Positions 1 through 5,769 of a stretch of DNA of 8,005 bases are shown one piece after another. Position numbers and translations under genes: made by a program. The DNA comes from Clostridia bacterium (GTDB taxonomy: Bacteria > Bacillota > Clostridia > Christensenellales > CAG-917): NCBI GenBank assembly GCA_900754695.1, contig CAAEDU010000069.1:1-8005 (forward strand). The letters run 5' to 3'. The notes under the pieces are model-generated. The model did not search any database and was not told where the DNA came from. It saw nothing but the letters and a program-made list of their open reading frames with translations. The stretch's first letter is position 1. Every line of letters starts with the position of its first letter.

Positions 1-2190
1 CAGCGCGAGCTCAACTTCGCCATCATCGACGAGGTGGACTCCATCCTCATCGACGAGGCGCGCACCCCGCTCATCATTTCGGGCAGGGGCAATGATTCCG
101 GCGAGCTTTACAAGACGGCGGACGCCTTCGTGCGCACCATCGGCAAGGATGACTACACCATCGAAGAGAAGGAAAAGACGGTCATGCTCACCGACTCCGG
201 CGTGGAGAAGGCGGAGAGATATTTCCGCGTGGACAACATCACGGACATCGACAACGCCGACCTTTACAGCCACATCCAGCGCGCCCTCAAAGCCCACTTC
301 ATCATGAAGAAGGACCGCGACTACATCGTCTCGGACGGCGAGGTGCTCATCGTGGACGAGTTCACGGGCAGAGTGCTCGTGGGCAGGCGTTACAGCGACG
401 GTCTGCACCAGGCGGTGGAGGCGAAGGAGCACGTCCCCATCAGGAGCGAGAACAAGACCCTCGCCACCATCACTTTCCAGAACTTTTTCAGGATGTACCG
501 CAAGCTCTCGGGAATGACGGGCACGGCGAAGACGGAAGAGGAGGAGTTCAAGGGCATCTATTCTCTCGACGTCGTCACCATCCCGCCCAACCTTCCCTCC
601 CGGAGGCGCGACGAGAACGACAGCATCTATACGACGGAGGAGGGCAAGTTCCGCGCCATCATCGCGGACATCAACGACTGCGTCATGCGCGGTCAGCCCG
701 TGCTGGTGGGCACCGTCAGCGTGGAGAAGTCCGAAGCGTTGGAGACCGCGCTCAAAAACGACCCCCGTTTCAGGGAGCTCAGAGCGGCGGGCAAGGTCGC
801 GGACGGCAAAGTGCACGTCCTCAACGCCAAAAAGCACAAGGAAGAGGCGAGCATCATCGCACAGGCGGGCAAGCTCGGCGCCGTCACCATCGCCACCAAT
901 ATGGCGGGGCGCGGCACGGACATCATGCTGGGCGGCAACCCCGAGGCTTTGGCGAAGGCGGACCTCGAAAAGATGGGCTACGAGCCCGAGATCATAGAGA
1001 TGGCGGCGTCTCCTCACGCCTACGACGAGAGAATGATGATGTACGCCGAGGAGAAGTATAAGGAGAAATATCCCGACTTCCAGGGGCGTTGCGCGGACGC
1101 GGACGCGGACTACGAGGCGGCGTACAACAGGCACAAAGAGAAGTGCGACGAGGAGAAAGAGCAGGTCATCGCGGCGGGCGGTCTGCGCGTCATCGGCACC
1201 GAGCGTCACGAGAGCAGGCGCATAGACAACCAGCTCCGAGGCAGAAGCGGACGTCAGGGCGACCCCGGCGGCACGAAATTCTATATCTCCTTGCAGGACG
1301 ACGTGGCGCGCATCTTCGGCGGCGACAAGCTGAAGGCGATCACGGAGACCATGAAGCTCGACGACGACACGCCCATCTCCAACGCCTTCATCACCAAGCA
1401 GATAGAGCGCGCGCAGCGCATGGTGGAGAACCGCAACTTCTCGGTGAGAAAGCAGGTGCTGAGCTATGACGATGTCATGAACGCCCAGCGCGAGCTCATC
1501 TATAAGGAGCGCGGCAAGGTGTTGGACGGGCTGGACGTGCACGATCAGGTCGTGGACATGATCGGCGAGCTCGCGGAGGAGATCATCGGCTACTACGCGG
1601 ACTACAAGACGGACTACAACACCTGGGACTACGAGGCGTTCAACACTTCGCTGGAACAGCGCATGCTCCCTCCCGGCAGCGACATCATGACCCCGGAGCT
1701 CTGCTCCTGCTATGACGTCTATAAGCTCAAGGACGCGGTCATGAAGGTGGCGCTCGAGACCCTCGAGCAGAAGAAGAAAGAGGCGGAAGCGCTCGGCGTG
1801 AACTACGGCGACATCGAGCGCATGGTGCTCCTCCGCGCGGTGGACAGGCAGTGGATGGACCACATCGACGCCATGGACGCCCTGAGGCGGGGCATAGGGC
1901 TCAGAGGCTACGGTCAGAGGGACCCCGTCGTCGCCTACCGTCAGGAGGGCTGGGACATGTTCGAGGACATGGTCAGCCGCATCCACACCACGACGGCGGG
2001 CATCCTCCTCAAAGCGACGCTCACCAAGCGCGAGCCGCAGGAGCAGAGGCGTCCCGCGCCCGGTGCGAAGCACTCCGCGCCGCAGAAGAGCGCACCCGCA
2101 AGAAGCGGCGGCGTCAAGGTCGGACGCAACGATCCCTGCCCCTGCGGGAGCGGGAAAAAGTATAAGAACTGCTGCGGCAAAAACGCATGA
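1..2190 (+). CDS. secA: SecA preprotein translocase ATPase, 5'-truncated by window edge
   Basis: SecA is the peripheral membrane ATPase that pushes unfolded preproteins through SecYEG. The reading frame is open from base 1, giving 729 residues. The fragment begins just before the Walker B motif DEVD (fragment residues 10-13), which lies near residue 209 in E. coli SecA, so about 200 N-terminal residues including Walker A lie outside the window. Visible next are SGMTGTAKTE after the preprotein-crosslinking region, motif V TNMAGRGTDI (residues 299-308), motif VI around GTERHESRRIDNQLRGRSG (from 399), the helical scaffold segment DRQWMDHIDAMDALRRG (about 615-631), and a C-terminal zinc-binding SEC-C motif CPCGSGKKYKNCC (713-725) that in the family contacts SecB or ribosomes and lipids. 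A GTG at 34 is an internal valine, not a start. There is a segment of about 13 extra residues near 757-810 and a long linker between motifs V and VI. The gene ends in TGA, 13 bases before prfB. Confidence 0.98.
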   Translation, partial: QRELNFAIIDEVDSILIDEARTPLIISGRGNDSGELYKTADAFVRTIGKDDYTIEEKEKTVMLTDSGVEKAERYFRVDNITDIDNADLYSHIQRALKAHFIMKKDRDYIVSDGEVLIVDEFTGRVLVGRRYSDGLHQAVEAKEHVPIRSENKTLATITFQNFFRMYRKLSGMTGTAKTEEEEFKGIYSLDVVTIPPNLPSRRRDENDSIYTTEEGKFRAIIADINDCVMRGQPVLVGTVSVEKSEALETALKNDPRFRELRAAGKVADGKVHVLNAKKHKEEASIIAQAGKLGAVTIATNMAGRGTDIMLGGNPEALAKADLEKMGYEPEIIEMAASPHAYDERMMMYAEEKYKEKYPDFQGRCADADADYEAAYNRHKEKCDEEKEQVIAAGGLRVIGTERHESRRIDNQLRGRSGRQGDPGGTKFYISLQDDVARIFGGDKLKAITETMKLDDDTPISNAFITKQIERAQRMVENRNFSVRKQVLSYDDVMNAQRELIYKERGKVLDGLDVHDQVVDMIGELAEEIIGYYADYKTDYNTWDYEAFNTSLEQRMLPPGSDIMTPELCSCYDVYKLKDAVMKVALETLEQKKKEAEALGVNYGDIERMVLLRAVDRQWMDHIDAMDALRRGIGLRGYGQRDPVVAYRQEGWDMFEDMVSRIHTTTAGILLKATLTKREPQEQRRPAPGAKHSAPQKSAPARSGGVKVGRNDPCPCGSGKKYKNCCGKNA

Positions 2191-2203
2191 CAGGGAAGGA
2201 TAT

Positions 2204-3310
2204 ATGCTGAACTATCAGGACAAGAAAAACGAGCTTAAATCGCTGAAAGCGGAGTTGAACACCGCATATCAGGGGATAAACCCCGAGAAACTGCGCGCAC
2301 GCATTGCGGAACTCGAAGCCATGCAGAACGCCGAAGGGTTCTGGAACGATGTGGAAAACGCGCAGAAAGTGTCCAAGGAGTCGAGCCAGCTCACGAGCAA
2401 GATCGAGCGCTTCGAGAAGCTGCTCGCGGAGCTTGACGACGCCATCGAGACGGTGGACATCGTGGAACTCGAGGCGAGCGAGGAGGAGGACAACGCTCTC
2501 GTGCAGCGCATCGCGCAGCTTTCGGAAGAGGTGGAGCACCTCACACTCTCAACGCTGCTCTCGGGCAAATACGACGCGCTCAACGCCATCCTCACTCTGC
2601 ACGCCGGCGCGGGCGGCACCGAGGCGCAGGACTGGTGCGAGATGCTCTACCGCATGTACACGCGCTTCGTGGAGCGCGAGGGCTGGACATGCACGGAGCT
2701 GGACAATCTGGCGGGCGACGAGGCGGGTCTCAAGAGCGTCACTTTCCGTGTGGAAGGGGACAATGCCTATGGCTATCTCAAGGCGGAAAAGGGGGTGCAC
2801 CGTCTGGTGCGCATCTCTCCCTTTGACAGCCAGGCGCGCAGGCACACGTCCTTCGCCTCTCTCGAAGTCATGCCCGAGATCGTGGACACCTCCGAGATAG
2901 AGATCCGCGCCGAGGACCTCAAGGTGGACACTTATCGCTCGAGCGGCGCGGGCGGGCAGCACGTCAACAAGACGGAGTCTGCGGTCAGGATCACGCACAT
3001 CCCCACGGGCATCATCGTCGCGTGCCAGAACGAGCGCAGTCAGATCCAGAACCGCGAAGTCGCCATGCAGATGCTGAGGAGCAAGCTCATCGAGCGCCGT
3101 GAGCGCGAGCGCGAAGAGGAGGCGGCAGCCATCTCCGGCAAACTTAAAAAGATAGAGTGGGGCAGCCAGATCCGCAGCTATGTCTTCTGTCCCTACACCA
3201 TGGTCAAGGATCACCGCACGGGCTACGAGACGGGCAACGTCCAAGCCGTGATGGACGGCGACCTGGAAGGCTTTATCAACGAGTATCTCAAGATGTCCGT
3301 GGCAGAATAA
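2204..3310 (+). CDS. prfB: Peptide chain release factor 2 (RF2), continuous frame without programmed frameshift
   Basis: RF2 reads UGA and UAA in the ribosomal A site and triggers peptidyl-tRNA hydrolysis. The 368-residue product shows the RF2-type stop-recognition tripeptide SPF at residues 205-207 (within RISPFDSQARRHTS) and the catalytic GGQ at 250-252 (SSGAGGQHVNKTES). Residue 47 is Trp, and W47, SPF and GGQ all sit at the same numbers as I recall for E. coli RF2, so the two align almost without gaps. Residue 246, Thr in E. coli K-12 and Ala in strain B, is Ser here. ATG 2204 was chosen because AGGGAAGGA (2192-2200) lies just upstream and the length fits the family; the frame stays open further upstream only into the end of secA. 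Most bacterial prfB genes need a +1 frameshift at an in-frame UGA near codon 26; here codon 26 is AAC and no shift is needed. The gene is probably co-transcribed with secA. Confidence 0.98.
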   Translation: MLNYQDKKNELKSLKAELNTAYQGINPEKLRARIAELEAMQNAEGFWNDVENAQKVSKESSQLTSKIERFEKLLAELDDAIETVDIVELEASEEEDNALVQRIAQLSEEVEHLTLSTLLSGKYDALNAILTLHAGAGGTEAQDWCEMLYRMYTRFVEREGWTCTELDNLAGDEAGLKSVTFRVEGDNAYGYLKAEKGVHRLVRISPFDSQARRHTSFASLEVMPEIVDTSEIEIRAEDLKVDTYRSSGAGGQHVNKTESAVRITHIPTGIIVACQNERSQIQNREVAMQMLRSKLIERREREREEEAAAISGKLKKIEWGSQIRSYVFCPYTMVKDHRTGYETGNVQAVMDGDLEGFINEYLKMSVAE

Positions 3311-3347
3311 AATACCTGTTTAGATTGCGGAAAACACGAGTAAAACC

Positions 3348-4349
3348 ATGAAAATTCTTGCGATAGAATCAAGCTGTGACGAAACCGCCGCCGCCGTCGT
3401 CGAAGACGGCAGGCGGGTGTTGTCCAACGTCGTTGCGTCGCAGATCGAGATCCATCGCAGGTTCGGCGGAGTCGTCCCGGAGATCGCCAGCCGCAACCAC
3501 ACCCTTGCCATAGACAACGTCGTGGCGCAGGCGCTTGAGGACGCGGGATGCGGCAGGGAGGACATCGACGCCGTTGCCGTCACATACGGCGCGGGGCTGC
3601 TCGGCGCGCTGCTCGTGGGCGTGAACTACGCCAAAGGGCTCGCATATGCGTGGAAGAAGCCGCTCTATGCGGTGTCGCACGTCAAGGGACACCTTGCGGC
3701 GAATTATATCGACAGCACCCTCGAGCCGCCCTATCTCTGCCTGCTCGCGAGCGGCGGTCACACCGCGGTGCTCGAGGTCGCAGACTATGAGGACACCCGT
3801 CTTGTCGGTCAGTCCCGCGACGACGCGGCGGGCGAGGCGTTCGACAAGGTGGCGAGAGTGCTCGGGCTGCCGTATCCGGGAGGTCCCGAGATCCAGAAAC
3901 TCGCAAGGGAAGGGCGCCCCGTCTACAAGATGCCGCTGCCCGTCTTCAAAGGGAGCGAAGAGTTGCGGTTCTCGTACAGCGGGCTGAAGACCTTCGTCAT
4001 CAACCTCGTGCACGGCATGGAGCAGAGGGGGGAGGACATCCCCCGCGCGGACATCGCATGTTCCTTCCAGGAGTGCGCGGTGGAGCAGCTCTTCCGCGGG
4101 ACGGAGCACGCGGCGGAGATGACGGGGTCAAAAAAAGTCGCGATCGCGGGAGGCGTGAGCGCGAACGAACGCCTGCGCGCACGCTTTGACGAGTGGGGCA
4201 GAGAGCACGGAGCGGAGATATATTATCCCAAGCTCAAATATTGCACGGACAATGCGGCGATGATAGGCGCCGCGGCGTATTTCCTCATCCGTTCGGGCGC
4301 GGAGAGCGCGGGCTTCGACCTCGACGCCCGGGCGACGGTGGCGCTCTGA
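3348..4349 (+). CDS. tsaD: tRNA N6-adenosine threonylcarbamoyltransferase TsaD (Gcp/YgjD family)
   Basis: TsaD transfers the threonylcarbamoyl group from TC-AMP to A37 of tRNAs decoding ANN codons, working with TsaB, TsaE and the TsaC/Sua5 product in the cytoplasm. The 333-residue length is normal. The sequence has the ASKHA-fold N-terminus MKILAIESSCDETAAAVV, the motif FGGVVPEIASRNH (39-51), the metal-binding pair H111 and H115 in SHVKGH, the nucleotide-binding ASGGHTAV, DDAAGEAFDKVARVLGLPYPGGP, the AGGVSANERLR loop, and the C-terminal CTDNAAMIGAAAY with metal-ligand Asp301. ATG 3348 gives the canonical start; the ribosome binding site before it is weak (only a GAG about 8 bases upstream). 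The usually conserved GPGL segment reads GAGL (Ala82). The gene follows prfB by 37 bases without a visible terminator, so translation and expression may depend on the secA-prfB transcript. It ends in TGA. Confidence 0.97.
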   Translation: MKILAIESSCDETAAAVVEDGRRVLSNVVASQIEIHRRFGGVVPEIASRNHTLAIDNVVAQALEDAGCGREDIDAVAVTYGAGLLGALLVGVNYAKGLAYAWKKPLYAVSHVKGHLAANYIDSTLEPPYLCLLASGGHTAVLEVADYEDTRLVGQSRDDAAGEAFDKVARVLGLPYPGGPEIQKLAREGRPVYKMPLPVFKGSEELRFSYSGLKTFVINLVHGMEQRGEDIPRADIACSFQECAVEQLFRGTEHAAEMTGSKKVAIAGGVSANERLRARFDEWGREHGAEIYYPKLKYCTDNAAMIGAAAYFLIRSGAESAGFDLDARATVAL

Positions 4350-4363
4350 GAGCGAGTGAGCGC
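4341..4363 (+). other. Hairpins around the tsaD stop codon
   Basis: GCGCTC (4341-4346) is the exact reverse complement of GAGCGC (4358-4363), and a competing tighter stem pairs CGCTC (4342-4346) with GAGCG (4350-4354) around a 3-base loop that is the TGA stop itself. A further imperfect stem pairs CACG..CGC (4370-4378) with GCGCGTG (4396-4402). No T-run follows any of these directly, so they are not typical intrinsic terminators. They could protect the 3' end of the secA-prfB-tsaD mRNA or be chance in GC-rich DNA. Confidence 0.3.
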
Positions 4364-4423
4364 GGGAAACACGGGCGCGGATAGTGCATATGTGTGCGCG
4401 TGAGATACTACATCTTGTCTTAT

Positions 4424-4444
4424 AAATAAAATATTATTTTTTTT
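4424..4444 (+). terminator. Possible weak terminator: A/T-only hairpin with T tract
   Basis: AAATAA (4424-4429) pairs with TTATTT (4434-4439) around a 4-base loop, followed by more T residues so that 4437-4444 are eight consecutive T. The whole block 4420-4444 is A/T only, in strong contrast with the GC-rich surroundings. The stem has no G-C pairs, so as a terminator it would be weak. The block sits about 60-80 bases upstream of the predicted str operon start and could instead act as a distal UP-like element. Confidence 0.3.
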
Positions 4445-4466
4445 GGCGAAAGCCGCGTCATTTCGT

Positions 4467-4495
4467 TTGACATCGCCTTGCTAAGTTGGTAATAT
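4467..4495 (+). promoter_or_regulatory. Sigma-A type promoter of the str operon
   Basis: A perfect -35 box TTGACA (4467-4472) is followed by a 17-base spacer and a -10 box TAATAT (4490-4495; 4 of 6 consensus bases, including the key first, second and last positions). A TG at 4487-4488, one base before the -10, makes it an extended -10. The predicted start is G4502, giving a leader of about 60 bases to the preferred L7Ae-family start. It lies in the only long gap of the window and directly precedes the ribosomal protein operon, which needs strong transcription. Confidence 0.85.
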
Positions 4496-4501
4496 GATTA
4501 G

Positions 4502-4531
4502 GCTTGCATCGTCTGCGAGCTGTTTTTAGCT
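4502..4531 (+). promoter_or_regulatory. 5' leader hairpin of str operon with T5 tract and alternative stem
   Basis: GCTTGC (4502-4507) pairs with GCGAGC (4515-4520) with one G-T wobble; A4508-T4514 can add a seventh pair, leaving a 5-base loop. TG and five T residues (4523-4527) follow, so the element resembles a compact intrinsic terminator. AGCT (4518-4521) can instead pair with AGCT (4528-4531), which would break the first stem. The first stem begins at the predicted transcription start, so a 5'-end stabilising hairpin is at least as likely as an attenuator. Confidence 0.4.
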
Positions 4532-4549
4532 TATGGAAAAAACATGAGC

Positions 4550-4553
4550 GGAG
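4550..4553 (+). promoter_or_regulatory. GGAG ribosome binding site deciding the L7Ae-family start
   Basis: GGAG lies 8 bases before ATG 4562, an ideal spacing, while the upstream in-frame ATG at 4544 has only GGAAAAAAC before it. This favours ATG 4562 as the main start. Confidence 0.6.
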
Positions 4554-4561
4554 AAAACGGA

Positions 4562-4813
4562 ATGAAGAACTTGTTAAAAAGCTCCCCGAAAGTTGTCGGC
4601 ACACGACAGGTTTTGAGGGGCATATCCGAAGGGACGGTCGGGTGTGTGATCGTCGCCGAGGACGCCGAGAGCGCTCTGAAAGAGAGGGTGATCGGCGCCG
4701 CCGAGAGTGCGGGAGTCCCCGTGAAGAGTGCGCCTTCCATGGCGTGGCTGGGGGATGCCTGCGGCATCGAGGTGGGCGCCGCCGCCGTTGGGATCGGGGT
4801 GCGCGAGGCATAG
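4562..4813 (+). CDS. L7Ae/L30e/S12e/Gadd45-family small ribosome-associated protein (YbxF-like)
   Basis: This small RNA-binding protein of the L7Ae fold has 83 residues from ATG 4562; an in-frame ATG at 4544 would give 89. It matches the family represented by B. subtilis YbxF (about 82 residues), which binds kink-turn RNA and associates with the ribosome. The family pattern is clear: VVGTRQVLRGISEGTVGCVI, then VAEDAE, a middle helix, and the signature LGDACGIEVGAAAVGIGV near the C-terminus, equivalent to LGKACGIEVGAAAVAI in YbxF. In Bacillus-type genomes this gene sits between rpoC and rpsL; here it keeps its place before rpsL (60-base gap) but follows tsaD and its own promoter. It ends in TAG. 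Identity to the family is secure; the exact role in bacteria is poorly defined. Autoregulation through its leader is a possibility only, and I did not find a clear kink-turn consensus. Confidence 0.92.
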   Translation: MKNLLKSSPKVVGTRQVLRGISEGTVGCVIVAEDAESALKERVIGAAESAGVPVKSAPSMAWLGDACGIEVGAAAVGIGVREA

Positions 4814-4873
4814 ATTGATTGCACTTGCATGGGTTGAGCAGGTACATTCGGAAATAACACAGGAGGAACAAGA

Positions 4874-5245
4874 ATGCCAACAATTAACCAGCTTGTCAGA
4901 AAGGGCAGGGAACGTCAGACCAAGAAATCCATGACTCCTATCATGGGACAGTGCCCGCAGAAGCGCGGCATCTGCCTTTCCGTGACGACGACTTCTCCCA
5001 AGAAGCCGAACTCGGCTCTGCGTAAGATCGCGAGAGTGCGCCTCGTCAACGGTCAGGAAGGTACGATCTACATTCCCGGCATCGGACACAATCTGCAAGA
5101 GCACAGCGTGGTGCTCATCAGAGGCGGAAGAGTCCGTGACCTGCCCGGCGTGCGTTATCACATCATTCGCGGCACTCTGGATACGGCGGGCGTCGCAAAG
5201 CGCAAGCAAGCCAGATCCAAGTACGGTGCAAAACGCCCCAAATAA
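4874..5245 (+). CDS. rpsL: Small ribosomal subunit protein uS12
   Basis: S12 lies at the decoding centre of the 30S subunit and tunes codon-anticodon accuracy. The 123-residue protein has the standard start MPTINQLVRKGRE, the GQCPQKRGIC segment, the loop PKKPNSALRK with Lys43 and Lys44, GHNLQEHSVVLIRGGRV, and the C-terminal KQARSKYGAKRPK. ATG 4874 follows a perfect AGGAGG (4861-4866) with a 7-base gap. Asp89, the family's beta-methylthiolation site for RimO, is present. Residue 88, usually Lys in GGRVKDLPG, is Arg here (codon CGT at 5135-5137), which equals the K88R change known to confer streptomycin resistance in Mycobacterium tuberculosis. It is second in the str operon; the 48-base gap to rpsG shows no terminator. 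It ends in TAA. Confidence 0.99.
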   Translation: MPTINQLVRKGRERQTKKSMTPIMGQCPQKRGICLSVTTTSPKKPNSALRKIARVRLVNGQEGTIYIPGIGHNLQEHSVVLIRGGRVRDLPGVRYHIIRGTLDTAGVAKRKQARSKYGAKRPK

Positions 5246-5293
5246 GACCAAGACAACGAAATTTTCTGAATGTAATTACCCAAGGAGGACAAT

Positions 5294-5764
5294 ATGCCCA
5301 GAAGAAGCGGCGTGCCTAAGAGAGACGTTCTGCCCGATCCCGTTTACGGCAGCAAGGTTGTGACCAAGCTCATCAACCAGATCATGCTGGACGGCAAGAA
5401 AGGGACTGCGCAGACCATCGTCTACGAGGCTTTCGATATCGCATCAAAGAAACTCGGAGCGGAGGCGATCGACATTTTCACCAAAGCCCTCGAGAACGCA
5501 ATGCCCCTTCTCGAAGTCAAAGCGAGAAGAGTGGGCGGCTCGACCTACCAGGTCCCCATGGAGATCCGTCCGGAGCGCAGGCAGACCCTCGCCATCCGCT
5601 GGATCGTTCAGTTCGCGAGAAAGCGCGGCGAGAAGACCATGAAGGAGAGGCTTGCGGGCGAGCTCATGGACGCTTATAACCTCGCGGGCGGCGCAGTCAA
5701 GAAGAAGGACGAGATGCACCGCATGGCAGAGGCGAACAAGGCGTTCGCACACTATAGGTGGTAG
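5294..5764 (+). CDS. rpsG: Small ribosomal subunit protein uS7
   Basis: S7 nucleates assembly of the 30S head by binding the 3' major domain of 16S rRNA and contacts mRNA and E-site tRNA. The product has 156 residues, the usual length, beginning MPRRSGVPKRDVLPDPVYGS and ending FAHYRW. The family segments LINQIMLDGKKGTAQ, ALENAMPLLEVKARRVGGSTYQVP and the ERRQTLAIRWIV helix are all present. ATG 5294 follows AAGGAGG (5282-5288). In E. coli, S7 represses its operon by binding the rpsL-rpsG spacer; the 48-base spacer here is about half as long and shows no obvious match to that structure. The last codons AGG TGG also serve as the ribosome binding site for fusA, and only five bases separate the TAG stop from the fusA start. 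Confidence 0.99.
   Translation: MPRRSGVPKRDVLPDPVYGSKVVTKLINQIMLDGKKGTAQTIVYEAFDIASKKLGAEAIDIFTKALENAMPLLEVKARRVGGSTYQVPMEIRPERRQTLAIRWIVQFARKRGEKTMKERLAGELMDAYNLAGGAVKKKDEMHRMAEANKAFAHYRW
5756..5761 (+). promoter_or_regulatory. fusA ribosome binding site inside the rpsG 3' end
   Basis: AGGTGG (5756-5761) is the only Shine-Dalgarno-like stretch before ATG 5770, with an 8-base gap. It encodes the final Arg-Trp of S7, so fusA initiation is probably coupled to translation of rpsG through its last codons. The GTG at 5758 lies inside this site and is not a credible start. Confidence 0.7.
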
Positions 5765-5769
5765 TCTCT

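Noticed and set aside
34..36. GTG as a start of SecA
   Set aside because: It lies inside the DEVD Walker B motif; the frame is open to base 1 and continues conserved sequence upstream.
2063..2203. Upstream extension of prfB from 2063, overlapping secA
   Set aside because: The extra 47 residues are an Arg/Ala-rich out-of-frame reading of the SecA C-terminus; ATG 2204 has a Shine-Dalgarno and gives the normal RF2 length.
2549..4109. Long minus-strand frames opposite prfB and tsaD
   Set aside because: They are shadows in GC-rich coding DNA opposite clearly conserved genes, with no family resemblance.
4415..4437. TTGTCT with TATTAT as a second promoter in the tsaD-L7Ae gap
   Set aside because: The spacer is only 11 bases, too short for a sigma-A promoter.
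4814..4860. Internal promoter before rpsL (TTGATT or TTGCAT with TACATT)
   Set aside because: Spacers would be 22 or 12 bases; neither is workable.
5246..5293. S7 autoregulatory binding site in the rpsL-rpsG spacer as in E. coli
   Set aside because: The spacer is short and I see no convincing match to the E. coli structure.
5758..5760. GTG start for fusA
   Set aside because: It overlaps the rpsG stop and the ribosome binding site and adds four residues not typical of EF-G.
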